In this document: positions 8,907-17,786 of the stretch, piece after piece
Layout: every line of letters starts with the position of its first letter
Position numbering within the stretch: position 1 is the first letter of the stretch
From: Agaribacterium haliotis
GTDB taxonomy: Bacteria; Pseudomonadota; Gammaproteobacteria; Pseudomonadales; Cellvibrionaceae
Direction: 5' to 3'
NCBI RefSeq assembly: GCF_002312815.1
Contig: NZ_NKQJ01000010.1
Coordinates: 124,001 to 188,000, forward strand
DNA length: 64,000 nt
The notes under the pieces: model-generated
The model's database searches: none
What the model was told of the DNA's origin: nothing
The model's input: the letters and a program-made list of their open reading frames with translations, nothing else
Position numbers and translations under genes: made by a program

Positions 8907-9827
8907 TCAATCTCGATACAGCTTTAATAAATCACCGTACTGATCAATGCGCCTGTCGCGCAAAAAAGGCCAAATTTGGCGTACCGCTTCACTGCGTTTT
9001 ACATCGACATCGGCGTAGATAATACACTCGTCGTCAACTCCGGCTTCAGCGAGCAGTTCACCTTGAGGGCCGGCAACAAAACTTGTGCCCCAAAAGGCAA
9101 TGCCCGCGCCGGCCTTAGTTTCATCGCCACCGGGGCCAGGGTCGGCCTCAAAGCCTGTGCGATTGCAGCTAAGTACCGGCAAACCATTGGCTACCGCGTG
9201 TGCGCGCTGGCTGATACACCAGGCACTGCGCTGGCGCTGCTTCTCGTCGTTATCGTCGCGTGGATCCCAGCCGATGGCCGTCGGATAAATCAGCATCTCG
9301 GCACCGGCCATAGCCATCAAACGAGCGGCTTCAGGGAACCACTGATCCCAACAAACCAATACGCCGAGCTTACCGACACTGGTTTGCACCGGCGCAAAAC
9401 CCAAGTCACCCGGCGTGAAATAAAACTTTTCATAAAAACCCGGATCGTCGGGAATATGCATTTTTCGATAACAACCGGCGATGCGGCCATCGCTATCGAA
9501 AACCACCGCAGTATTGTGGTAGAGCCCCGCAGCGCGGCGCTCAAATAATGAACTGATAATAACCACACCGAGTTCGGCCGCAAGTGCAGCAAGTTTGTCG
9601 GTGCTTGGGCCGGGAATCGGCTCGGCCAAATCAAAATTAGCGAGCTCTTCTTGCTGACAAAAATACAGTGAACGATGCAATTCTTGCAGCACCACTAAGC
9701 GCGCGCCACTGCTTGCAGCTTCGCGAATTGCACTGAGTGTATCGGAAAAATTTTTATCGACATCAGCGCTTTTAGCCTGCTGTACAAGTGCAACTTTAAC
9801 TGGCTTAGCTTGTGAACATTCGGTCAT
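8907..9827 (-). CDS. aguB: N-carbamoylputrescine amidohydrolase
   Basis: 306 residues, nitrilase superfamily. The catalytic triad is visible: Glu in VLQELHRS, Lys in CYRKMHIPDD, and Cys in GVLVCWDQWFPEAAR. The spacing and the segment FYEKFYFTPGD match AguB. It hydrolyses N-carbamoylputrescine to putrescine, CO2 and ammonia, the last step of the agmatine route. Its start overlaps the aguA stop by 4 bases (ATGA), so the pair is translationally coupled. Here it supplies putrescine to the carboxyspermidine pathway encoded in the same block. Confidence 0.92.
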   Translation of the reverse strand: MTECSQAKPVKVALVQQAKSADVDKNFSDTLSAIREAASSGARLVVLQELHRSLYFCQQEELANFDLAEPIPGPSTDKLAALAAELGVVIISSLFERRAAGLYHNTAVVFDSDGRIAGCYRKMHIPDDPGFYEKFYFTPGDLGFAPVQTSVGKLGVLVCWDQWFPEAARLMAMAGAEMLIYPTAIGWDPRDDNDEKQRQRSAWCISQRAHAVANGLPVLSCNRTGFEADPGPGGDETKAGAGIAFWGTSFVAGPQGELLAEAGVDDECIIYADVDVKRSEAVRQIWPFLRDRRIDQYGDLLKLYRD

Positions 9828-10879
9828 TTAAGAAACCCTTTGGGTAATTGCATGCTAATACAGTGCAAACTGCCAAATTGACGAATAAGCGCCAGGCAGT
9901 CTATCGCGATGATGTCGTGCTCTGGAAACGCTTTTTGTAATTGCTGCGCGGCTTGTTGATCACGTTCAGGCTGGCCGTAGGCCGGCATTAACACTGCGCC
10001 ATTAATAACTAAAAAGTTTGCGTACGTTGCCGGTAAACGCTCGCCGTGCTCATTAAAACAGGCCTTGGGCCACGGCAGCGGCACCAATGAAAAAGGCTCG
10101 CCATCACGATTGCGCAGTGCCTCAAGTTCCGCCTGCATCTGTTTAAGCTCGTCGTAGTGGCTGTCTTGTTCATCGTCACAGCGCACATAGACAATGGTAT
10201 TATTTGGCGCAAAACGCGCAAGCGTATCGATATGCGCATCGGTATCATCACCGGCAAGCGCGCCGTGCTCAAGCCACAAAACCGTGTCTGTCGCAAACGC
10301 CGCATTTAACTGCTGTTCGATCTGTTCGCGGCTTAAGCCGGGGTTGCGGTTTTTATTTAGCAAGCACTTAGCTGTTGTTAATAAATGACCTTGGCCGTCT
10401 ACCTCGATGGCGCCGCCCTCTAAAACCATCGCCTTAGGCTGATGCTGCGCAGCCACCCACGGCTGCTTAACCAAGCCTGAGTTAATTTGATTATCGAGCT
10501 GGCTTTCATATTTTCCGCCCCAGCCGTTAAAAATAAAATCGAGCGCAATACAGGGCAAGGCTTCGCCGTTGGCATTATGTTTAGCAACCAGTGTCAGCGG
10601 CCCGTGATCGCGCGCCCAGGTATCGTTGCAGGCCTGCACCAGGCAAATGAGCTTGCTGCAATCGAGGCCCGCATCGAGCAAGTACTGGCGCACATAAGAA
10701 GCCAGGTGTTCGTCGTGACAGACCACCAGCAGGGTTTGGCGCTTAAGTACTTCGCGGGCGATAGCGCGGTAGCAGCGCTCAACGTCATCGAGCTGCGAAG
10801 CCCAGTCCGTCTGGCTGTGAGGCCAGGTTAGCACAACAGCATCTTGCGGGTGCCACTCGGGCGGTAAATAATAATTCAT
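9824..10879 (-). CDS. aguA: Agmatine deiminase
   Basis: 351 residues from the ATG at 10879 (MNYYLPPEWHPQ, the usual family beginning); the frame is open to 10915, but the 12 extra residues are not family-like. Guanidine-modifying enzyme motifs are present: DTWARDHGP, FNGWGGKYE, LEGGAIEVDG, HIDTLARF and, near the C-terminus, GSLHC with the nucleophilic Cys. It converts agmatine to N-carbamoylputrescine. Coupled to aguB. It is separated from nspC upstream by about 280 bases without a recognised gene, so aguA-aguB-SIP may have its own promoter. Confidence 0.92.
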   Translation of the reverse strand: MNYYLPPEWHPQDAVVLTWPHSQTDWASQLDDVERCYRAIAREVLKRQTLLVVCHDEHLASYVRQYLLDAGLDCSKLICLVQACNDTWARDHGPLTLVAKHNANGEALPCIALDFIFNGWGGKYESQLDNQINSGLVKQPWVAAQHQPKAMVLEGGAIEVDGQGHLLTTAKCLLNKNRNPGLSREQIEQQLNAAFATDTVLWLEHGALAGDDTDAHIDTLARFAPNNTIVYVRCDDEQDSHYDELKQMQAELEALRNRDGEPFSLVPLPWPKACFNEHGERLPATYANFLVINGAVLMPAYGQPERDQQAAQQLQKAFPEHDIIAIDCLALIRQFGSLHCISMQLPKGFLK

Positions 10880-11156
10880 AAATCTTAGTAAGTTATATCG
10901 TGCCAACGGCGGCAATCAAAACACGGCTCAAAACTCAGCCTTAAACGCGCCCGGAATAGTACTCAACAATGAGTGTGCGAGTACAGTGCTTTTCGGCCCA
11001 AAAACACTGCTGTATCAATGCCTTGCTCAAACATAGACTACGCCGCCTCACAAGCGCGGCCGGCAGCAACGAAGGCCCCGAAATGATTGTAGTTCCGGCG
11101 CAACAGCACCCAGCGCACCACGCTGCCATCAAGAAAGCAATTATTGCCCAGTTAAA

Positions 11157-12329
11157 TTAAGATAAAAAATCGCGAAACGTTTCATAGGAAAAGGCTTTGA
11201 TCAGCCGTGTTTTTCCGCGAATATCTCGATGGCAAATTGATGGCATTTTTATGCCGTTAAAAAAATTCTTCTTGACCATCGAATAACCGGCCACATCGGT
11301 GAAAACCAGTTGGTGACCGGGCGCAATCGCCTTGTCAAACACATAGTTTCCAAATACATCACCAGCCAGGCAACTTCGGCCACATACACGGTAGACGGTT
11401 TTTCCCTGTGCCAGCGCAGCTTCAAGCTCGTGTTCTTCAATTGCCGTCGCCCCTTCCAGCGCTGGTGCAAAACGATAAATCAAAACATCTAATAAGTGAG
11501 TTTCTACACCTGCGTCAACAATCAAGGTCGGCAGGCCATTGTCAACCAGATCAAGCACCGTCACCACCAACGATGAGGACTGGCTTACCGATGCCTCACC
11601 GGGCTCTAAATAGACCTGTAGCTGATATTTATCAGACAGGTCTTTTAAACGCAGACAAAAATCCTCAAGCGCGTAGTCATCTCGGGTAAACGCAACGCCA
11701 CCGCCTAAACTTAACCAACGTAACTTGGCTAATAAACCCGCCAAATGGCGCTCAAGCCAATCAAGCTGCGCACTAAAGTTGGAATAGCTGGTGTTTTCGC
11801 AATTCATATGCAACATAACACCGTCGATTAACGACTCGAGCCCGTCGGGAAGTTGGTCAAAAGCAACACCAAGTCGAGAGTATTTAGCAACGGTGTCGCT
11901 GAGACTGTAGCGCGAAAAGCCCAGGCCAGGATTTAAACGCAGGCCAGTTGAAACATTCGCAGGCACATTGCTTTGATACTTATCGAGCTGTGTTAACGAG
12001 TTAAATATGATTTTGTCACAGTACTTGAGTGTCTGTTTTAGCTCGTCGTCATCGTAGGCAACACTGTAAGCATGCGTTTCACCGCCAAACTTTTCGTAGC
12101 CCAATCGCGCCTCGTATAAACTGCTACTTGTTGTACCTGCCATATACTGACGCATAAAATCAAAGCAGCACCAGGTTGAAAAACACTTCAGCGCGAGCAC
12201 TGACTTTGCCCCAGATCGCTGTTGAACGTAGTGAATGCGCTGCATCGCTTTTAGCATTCGGCATTCATCAACCAAATAATAAGGCGTAGCAAGCCCACTT
12301 AGGCCCGGCTGACTATCTGTACTCGTCAT
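11157..12329 (-). CDS. nspC: Carboxynorspermidine/carboxyspermidine decarboxylase
   Basis: 390 residues, alanine-racemase-fold PLP decarboxylase. The PLP lysine is in LALKCFS near the N-terminus. Family motifs HMNCEN, LSLGGGVAFT, YLEPGEA, the catalytic-cysteine region CGRSCLAGD and the C-terminal GYSMVKKNFFNG are all present. It decarboxylates carboxyspermidine (or carboxynorspermidine) to spermidine (or norspermidine). The start lies 3 bases after the asbF stop, so it belongs to the asb transcription unit. Since the same locus encodes a putrescine route and no diaminobutyrate genes, spermidine is the expected product (inference). Confidence 0.93.
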   Translation of the reverse strand: MTSTDSQPGLSGLATPYYLVDECRMLKAMQRIHYVQQRSGAKSVLALKCFSTWCCFDFMRQYMAGTTSSSLYEARLGYEKFGGETHAYSVAYDDDELKQTLKYCDKIIFNSLTQLDKYQSNVPANVSTGLRLNPGLGFSRYSLSDTVAKYSRLGVAFDQLPDGLESLIDGVMLHMNCENTSYSNFSAQLDWLERHLAGLLAKLRWLSLGGGVAFTRDDYALEDFCLRLKDLSDKYQLQVYLEPGEASVSQSSSLVVTVLDLVDNGLPTLIVDAGVETHLLDVLIYRFAPALEGATAIEEHELEAALAQGKTVYRVCGRSCLAGDVFGNYVFDKAIAPGHQLVFTDVAGYSMVKKNFFNGIKMPSICHRDIRGKTRLIKAFSYETFRDFLS

Positions 12330-12332
12330 TGC

Positions 12333-13211
12333 TTAAATTACCGGCGCCAGGCTGTTGTTAAGCTTATTCGCTGCAAAATCGCTATTAAGAGCAAGCGCCC
12401 TTAGTTTGTTTGCATCGTGCTCGAGCGTGCGAATACTATTTGGCCCAAACCATTCCAAAGATGCATCGAGCTCAGACCAGTCCAGTGTGCTCTTTCTAAA
12501 AACATCGCAAAGGAAACGACGATAATCAAACTGCCCTTCAAACAGCGTAGACATGCCTTCGCGTGTTCCGGCCGGTGCGTAAACATTGGCCGGAGCAAAA
12601 ACAGGCAGTTGTTTTCTGCTGGCGACGTTTTTTAGATGTACATGCACAACCTTTGGCTCGAGTTGGCTAAATGCATTCACCGGCTCACTGCCCATCTCCC
12701 AAACATGAATAACATCAAAATTGATACGCAGTGCAGGGTGATTCACTTCTTCGATCAGGCGTTTAGTTGAAGCGAGCGTATCTGCCAGGGTATTGGGATG
12801 AGTTTCAACCACCAGTTGCAAACCGTAGTCGTCGGCAATAACACAGTGTTCACGCAAACGCTTAGTCCACAGTGCTCGTTGTTCATCGCTGATATCGGCG
12901 CTGGCTTTGGAACCTGAAAAAGTCCGCAACTTTTTTGCGCCCCACTGCCTGGCCAAACGACAAAACAAGCCTGCATTTTCCGCCGCGCTGCTCGCTTGTG
13001 TATCTAGCGGCAAATAATCACTGAGCATAGATACCGACAAACCGAGACTCTCGAGCCAATCTCTATCGTATTGGGGGAAGTCACTCATATTCTTAGCGTG
13101 CACACCCCACAGTTCAATTGCGTCAAAATGATGGCACTTGGCCCAAAGTGCAATTTGTTCAAGCGAGATCAACTGGTGGCGAAACGAGATCGTACAAACA
13201 GATAACTTCAC
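12333..13211 (-). CDS. asbF: 3-dehydroshikimate dehydratase, petrobactin type
   Basis: 292 residues, TIM-barrel of the AP endonuclease 2/xylose isomerase-like superfamily. The N-terminus (LSVCTISFRHQLIS) is nearly the same as I recall for Bacillus anthracis AsbF (CTISFRHQLIS). Metal-site segments are present: ETHPNTL, INFDVIHVWE, HVHLKN and SLEWFG. AsbF turns 3-dehydroshikimate into 3,4-dihydroxybenzoate, the unusual catechol of petrobactin. The start overlaps the asbDE stop by 4 bases (ATGA). The combination with asbA-E fixes the assignment far better than the fold alone. Confidence 0.92.
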   Translation of the reverse strand: MKLSVCTISFRHQLISLEQIALWAKCHHFDAIELWGVHAKNMSDFPQYDRDWLESLGLSVSMLSDYLPLDTQASSAAENAGLFCRLARQWGAKKLRTFSGSKASADISDEQRALWTKRLREHCVIADDYGLQLVVETHPNTLADTLASTKRLIEEVNHPALRINFDVIHVWEMGSEPVNAFSQLEPKVVHVHLKNVASRKQLPVFAPANVYAPAGTREGMSTLFEGQFDYRRFLCDVFRKSTLDWSELDASLEWFGPNSIRTLEHDANKLRALALNSDFAANKLNNSLAPVI

Positions 13212-14497
13212 ACTTCAACTCCCACTAGCGCTTCGTTTTTTTTTGCAACAAAGGTTTGAGCCCACTGATTTTTAACTGCAACTAAGTGCGCCTTTATTTC
13301 AAACTCACGTTTATCTTGCTCATCGAGCAGAGAACGAATTTTGTCCAGCAGACTTAACTCCTCACTCGCGGCTAGTTTCATTGCTTGAAATTGAATCAAC
13401 TTGTAGCTTTTAACTAAACGATCGATAAGCTCACAGTAATCATCAAACTCAGATTCAGGCAGGCCGAGCGCTCGCCAGAAATAAGCAAAACCATGTTCAT
13501 AGGCGTATTTTCTAAGCGATAGTACCTGCACCTCCTCCAGCGCTGAAGCGAGGTGTTTAAGTGCTAGTTCAGCACCGTTTTTGTCTCGCCCAAGCGCATG
13601 GGCCTCAACGATATTTCTCACCGCATCCGTCAATGGGTTACTATCAGCGATAAAACAGGCGTCAAAATAAGCATTTACTTGCGCGAGCGACGTGGGTCTT
13701 AAACCCTGCTCACTAACGACATAGCCACCCGCGACACTCGGCTGCGAAACAGCGTTAACAATACGCTGTTTTTTTATAACACCTTCCCAGCGATAATCGG
13801 GGTCATACATAAACCACAGCTTTGGGTCGGGCGTCGGCCCGAGCATGACATAGTGAGGAAAAGGGTCCTTGCTAAATTCATTTTCCCGCTCGGGCAACTG
13901 GAACATATCAAGCATGACCATAATGTGTTGCCCCGGCTTGCGCTTTGCGACCAGTTCAGCCAGGGTTTCAAGGTTTTTTTGCTTCTCGATATCGTGCCGA
14001 TACCAAGGGCTAACCTTCATACCATAAAGTGTTTCATACCAATCAAAGAAGTGCTGGTGACTAATGTTTTGATCGTGATAACTAAGCACATAACGGTCAC
14101 TGACACAGACCTTTGCATCCCATACAGCAAAATACAGAATACGATGATCGAAGCCACTTTGGCGTTTGACAATTTCAGCAAGGCAGCTGGCGACGCAGTG
14201 AATTTTTAAGTCTTCATATACTTCCAAGCCCTTCTCCACCTTCGGCAGACCTTGGGCCTCGTACATTAACTGCGCGACTTCCCGCACAGTTTTAAAGTCT
14301 TGATTCATCAAAGTGTCTTCCGTTATCGAAAGCCCGTGATCAAGCTCCAAAAACATGAGCCACTGCAAAATAAGTGAAGAATCTAACGCGAGATCTTCTA
14401 ACAAGCGTGCGTCACTTTGGAATTTATCCAGGTTCGCATGAGACATTTTCTCACTTAACACCTGAAACATAGCCTCAACAATTTGTTCTCTTGTCAT
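13208..14497 (-). CDS. asbDE: Fused aryl carrier protein and 3,4-dihydroxybenzoyl transferase (AsbD-AsbE)
   Basis: 429 residues. Residues 1 to about 85 form an acyl-carrier domain with the phosphopantetheine serine at residue 40 in DLALDSS. After a short link, residues from about 98 on (LKIHCVASCLAEIVKRQ, FDHRILYFAVWDAKVC) resemble AsbE, the enzyme that moves 3,4-dihydroxybenzoate from the carrier to the spermidine amine. In B. anthracis these are two genes; here they are one continuous frame. The gene lies between asbC (60 bases upstream) and asbF (4-base overlap). The carrier needs a phosphopantetheinyl transferase, which is encoded at 21232-22050. The AsbE assignment is from memory of the family plus context. 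Confidence 0.85.
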   Translation of the reverse strand: MTREQIVEAMFQVLSEKMSHANLDKFQSDARLLEDLALDSSLILQWLMFLELDHGLSITEDTLMNQDFKTVREVAQLMYEAQGLPKVEKGLEVYEDLKIHCVASCLAEIVKRQSGFDHRILYFAVWDAKVCVSDRYVLSYHDQNISHQHFFDWYETLYGMKVSPWYRHDIEKQKNLETLAELVAKRKPGQHIMVMLDMFQLPERENEFSKDPFPHYVMLGPTPDPKLWFMYDPDYRWEGVIKKQRIVNAVSQPSVAGGYVVSEQGLRPTSLAQVNAYFDACFIADSNPLTDAVRNIVEAHALGRDKNGAELALKHLASALEEVQVLSLRKYAYEHGFAYFWRALGLPESEFDDYCELIDRLVKSYKLIQFQAMKLAASEELSLLDKIRSLLDEQDKREFEIKAHLVAVKNQWAQTFVAKKNEALVGVEV

Positions 14498-14556
14498 AAA
14501 AACTCAGTAGGGATTTGGATTAATATTGCAGAACTTAAATTTCGATCTGAGCATGC

Positions 14557-15828
14557 CTAAAGCAAGGCTTCAGACAGTTTCTTGCGACTGAGCTTGCCAT
14601 TAGCCATACGCTCTATTTTATCGACCCGCTGGATGTGCATCGGTACTTGATACGCTGCAAGCTTTTCTCTGCACCAGGTTCTAATTTTTTCGTCGTCCAG
14701 ATGCACCTTAGATTGATATTGCAAACACACCTGCTCATTGGCAAAACTATGAGCTCGTTTAAACACCGCAGCATCACTAATTTCAGGCATAGCCAGAACG
14801 ACCTCTTCAACTTCAGCCGGATAAACATTTAGACCACTGACATTGATCATGTCATCGATGCGAGAGAGGAAAAACAAATGCCCTCGCTTATCAAAATACC
14901 CAAGATCCCGACTTAAGACTTCACTGCCGTCACCGCGTTTCACGACGATTTCAGCGGCCTGTGATACATCTGTTCCAGCGCTAACACTTAAATGTGGCAA
15001 TACCTTGCCAACATCATTTGGCGAATGAAGGCCAGTTCCGAGAGCAATACACCCTACTTCCGAACATCCATATTGCTGATAGAAAAAACGCACTTTATTT
15101 TTAACCCGATCAAAACACTGCGTGTGCATTAACGTGCCCGATGACATCACCGCGTAAAGCGGCTGATCTTCGCTGAGCATCATGGCCAGCGTACTGATTA
15201 ATACCGGTGACGAATAAAGAATTCCCTGCTCTACACTGCGCAACTTGCGCAGTATGTATTTGGGGTTAAGGTTTGCGATTAGATGCGGCTCACGACCGCG
15301 CTTAAAAGCCGCCAACGCGCCGCAGATCAAGCCGTAAGAATGGCTTAGTGGACAGGCCACGACAGGAGTCATCGAGTCGGCATCGCTGAAGTGTTTCACA
15401 TAACTATCAAGTTCGGTATCGATGCTCTTCCACGTGCGCTCGATGTATTTGGGCTCGCCGGTTGTGCCCGAACTCATTTGTACCAGCACTGCGTTTGTAT
15501 CTCGCTCGCGCTTATTTTGATCTCGAGCCACGCTCTCAAAACTATTTAATAACTCGAGTACACTCTCGCCGCCACAGAGCAAGTAGTGGCTACCGCTGCG
15601 CTCGGCCCGGCGCCTGGCAGCGGCGATCGGCGTATCTGCTGGCAGCGGGAACAGCGATATATCGTGCTGTTGAGCATACAGACAAAGCGCCAACCAAAGC
15701 TCGCTGTTATCAACACGAACAGTTAGGCGCAAGCCTTTTGCATCGTTAAGCAGCGCGTGCTGCTTAAACTGACGATGACAGCTGGCTATAAACGAAGCAT
15801 CGTAATATTGGTCGTTCACGTAAAACAT
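14557..15828 (-). CDS. asbC: 3,4-dihydroxybenzoate-AMP ligase
   Basis: 423 residues, ANL superfamily of adenylating enzymes, shorter at the N-terminus than typical NRPS adenylation proteins. Core motifs: QMSSGTTGEPKYIER (P-loop), YGCSEVGC, DLGYFD, RIDDMINVSGLNVYPAEVE and the C-terminal catalytic Lys in NGKLSRKKL. AsbC activates 3,4-dihydroxybenzoate as the AMP ester and loads it on the carrier AsbD. AGGA lies 5 bases before the ATG. It sits between asbB and the fused carrier gene, as in the B. anthracis gene order. Confidence 0.9.
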   Translation of the reverse strand: MFYVNDQYYDASFIASCHRQFKQHALLNDAKGLRLTVRVDNSELWLALCLYAQQHDISLFPLPADTPIAAARRRAERSGSHYLLCGGESVLELLNSFESVARDQNKRERDTNAVLVQMSSGTTGEPKYIERTWKSIDTELDSYVKHFSDADSMTPVVACPLSHSYGLICGALAAFKRGREPHLIANLNPKYILRKLRSVEQGILYSSPVLISTLAMMLSEDQPLYAVMSSGTLMHTQCFDRVKNKVRFFYQQYGCSEVGCIALGTGLHSPNDVGKVLPHLSVSAGTDVSQAAEIVVKRGDGSEVLSRDLGYFDKRGHLFFLSRIDDMINVSGLNVYPAEVEEVVLAMPEISDAAVFKRAHSFANEQVCLQYQSKVHLDDEKIRTWCREKLAAYQVPMHIQRVDKIERMANGKLSRKKLSEALL

Positions 15829-15878
15829 ATAGATCCTAATTCGCCTGCATCAGGCACACTTAGCGCTTGTTTTTTGTT

Positions 15879-17786
15879 TCAGTTTGATTGCGGAAGCTGC
15901 AAGCTCAATGAGCTCAAATACAGTTGGTTTTGTACGCGATGTTCAAATAGCTCAAGCGGCCCGCCATCCATAATCTTCTTCTTAAGCAGCGACTCAACCA
16001 TAATTTTTTGGTCAAACGCACGGAGCAAATCGATGCGCGATTTTTCGGTAATGCCTAACGCTTGGTAGTCAGCGAGTTTTCTACACAAAAAACGCCAGAA
16101 ATCGGCTTCGCTATAGTGGTAAAATCGCTCAAGCAAGAACGACAGATCGGCAAGGTTAAATACAAATACGGTATCCATTACCATCTCTCGCAGTGATTCA
16201 ACTGAGCTCTTACTAAAACCTTCATCTGCGGCAATATGCTCAAAGTAGCTATCCACCTCACTAAGCTTGGGCGTATTGCCCGGATCGTTTAAATACGACT
16301 CGACATATTCGATATCTTCGTGAAAATCGCGTAATACTATTTTTTCTGGCCAACCATCTTGATGTATCAGCAATAAATTTTGCGCGTGCGCTTCAAACGC
16401 AACGCCGTGGTGAACCAGCATATGCCACAGAGGTAGCAACATTGTATCGAGCAGCTGCTCCAGCCATTGCTCGAGCCCATACCGATCTAACCAATTGGCA
16501 ATAAATGGCCGGCCGTCGGATTCCGTCAACATCAAGGCGCTAAAAGGCAGCACCTGCTGCCCGACTTCAAGCTTGTCGAGCACACTTTCTCTAAAAATTG
16601 CACCGACACGGCCATCCATCTGCTGCCTTAACGAGCGATTACTGGGTTCGTATAACAGGCCCGCGTACTCACTTAGCAAAATCAAACAATTTTTCTGCTG
16701 TAAATACGCATCGTTTTTAACCAGATCTTGTAGCCAGGTTGAAATTGCAGCGGCCGTGCAAACAAAGTGTTGCTGCAAATTGCGATGAGCCGAGCTACTA
16801 ATAATATTTAGTGGAACTTTAATATTGGCCTTGCGCTTGTGACTGACATTAAGCAAGGTGCGCAGTGATTGTGATGCCTGATAATAATCGCCTGCCACAC
16901 CGAGCTCGATAATTTCCCCGGTCGCCAGGGCTTCAGCCAAGCCCTGATGCTTAAGTGCTTTGAGCTGCCACGGGTGTATAGGTGCCAGCGCGTAACTTTT
17001 CCAATCGCCGGAACGCTTTGCGCCATTTAACTGCGGGCTTCGTTCAGCAAGGCGTTTGCTGAGTTGTTCAAAAACATCGTCACCAATCTCGCGGCGCCAG
17101 AATTTCTCATCGCTATCTGTCAGCGAACGATCGAGCTGAGTATCGACGATAGCCAACCAACAAAACTGAAAAGACTGCCCGGCCTCCGGGCCGTAGTTCT
17201 GGTGATCTGCCAGGGAAAAGCCGCTGCGGGTTTTAAAACAGGGATGATAGAGATGACCTTCGGTAATGGCCGACTCTAACTCCGTAAAACTAAGCTCGCG
17301 GCGCGATGTTAAATGATGCGCAAGCGTATGCTCATTCCAGCGGCAAAAAGCCACCGTTTGCATCAGCTCAGCAAACAGCCGCTGTTTAGCGTCAGCCTCA
17401 ATATCCAACGCGGCAATAAGCTCATCCAAACGTACTTCGCGATAGTTATCGCCGACAAGCAACTGAATCGTCCCCTGTGCAATACGCACACGCTCAAATA
17501 CGCGCACACTGCCTATACAGCGAAACACTTGATCTGCAATAGAAAAGCTAAAAAGCGAATCAAACACTGCATCGGCGTCTGCACTAATATCGCTATCGCT
17601 TCGCGGCATGGATGAATACGTAACAATACCTTCAAACAACAAGGCCTCGACAAACTGGCGCAGCACCCGCCGCTCGACCTCGTCTGCAATAGTGGGTTTA
17701 CTTAAGTACGAGACTAAGTCAGACCCGAAACGATCGCGCAGATTTTGTGTCAGCGCTTGCGCGTCAAGAATACGCATATGCAGCAT
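15879..17786 (-). CDS. asbB: NIS siderophore synthetase, AsbB-like
   Basis: IucA/IucC-family synthetase of about 635 residues. Nucleotide and citrate-site motifs are present: HPCFKTRSGFSLADHQNYGPE, HPWQLKALKHQ, VPLNIISSSAHRN and FEAHAQNLLLIH. In petrobactin assembly AsbB condenses the citryl intermediate with the second spermidine arm. Start choice: the frame is open to 17840, but AAGG lies 8 bases before the ATG at 17786, which gives a 23-base overlap with asbA; an ATG at 17777 is the other option. The overlap suggests translational coupling with asbA. Confidence 0.88.
   Translation of the reverse strand: MLHMRILDAQALTQNLRDRFGSDLVSYLSKPTIADEVERRVLRQFVEALLFEGIVTYSSMPRSDSDISADADAVFDSLFSFSIADQVFRCIGSVRVFERVRIAQGTIQLLVGDNYREVRLDELIAALDIEADAKQRLFAELMQTVAFCRWNEHTLAHHLTSRRELSFTELESAITEGHLYHPCFKTRSGFSLADHQNYGPEAGQSFQFCWLAIVDTQLDRSLTDSDEKFWRREIGDDVFEQLSKRLAERSPQLNGAKRSGDWKSYALAPIHPWQLKALKHQGLAEALATGEIIELGVAGDYYQASQSLRTLLNVSHKRKANIKVPLNIISSSAHRNLQQHFVCTAAAISTWLQDLVKNDAYLQQKNCLILLSEYAGLLYEPSNRSLRQQMDGRVGAIFRESVLDKLEVGQQVLPFSALMLTESDGRPFIANWLDRYGLEQWLEQLLDTMLLPLWHMLVHHGVAFEAHAQNLLLIHQDGWPEKIVLRDFHEDIEYVESYLNDPGNTPKLSEVDSYFEHIAADEGFSKSSVESLREMVMDTVFVFNLADLSFLLERFYHYSEADFWRFLCRKLADYQALGITEKSRIDLLRAFDQKIMVESLLKKKIMDGGPLELFEHRVQNQLYLSSLSLQLPQSN

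Noticed and set aside
10941..11160. Short open frames on both strands in the gap between nspC and aguA (about 63 residues each)
   Set aside because: No ribosome site of note, no family resemblance and overlapping opposite frames; treated as non-coding, possibly a promoter for aguA-aguB-SIP.
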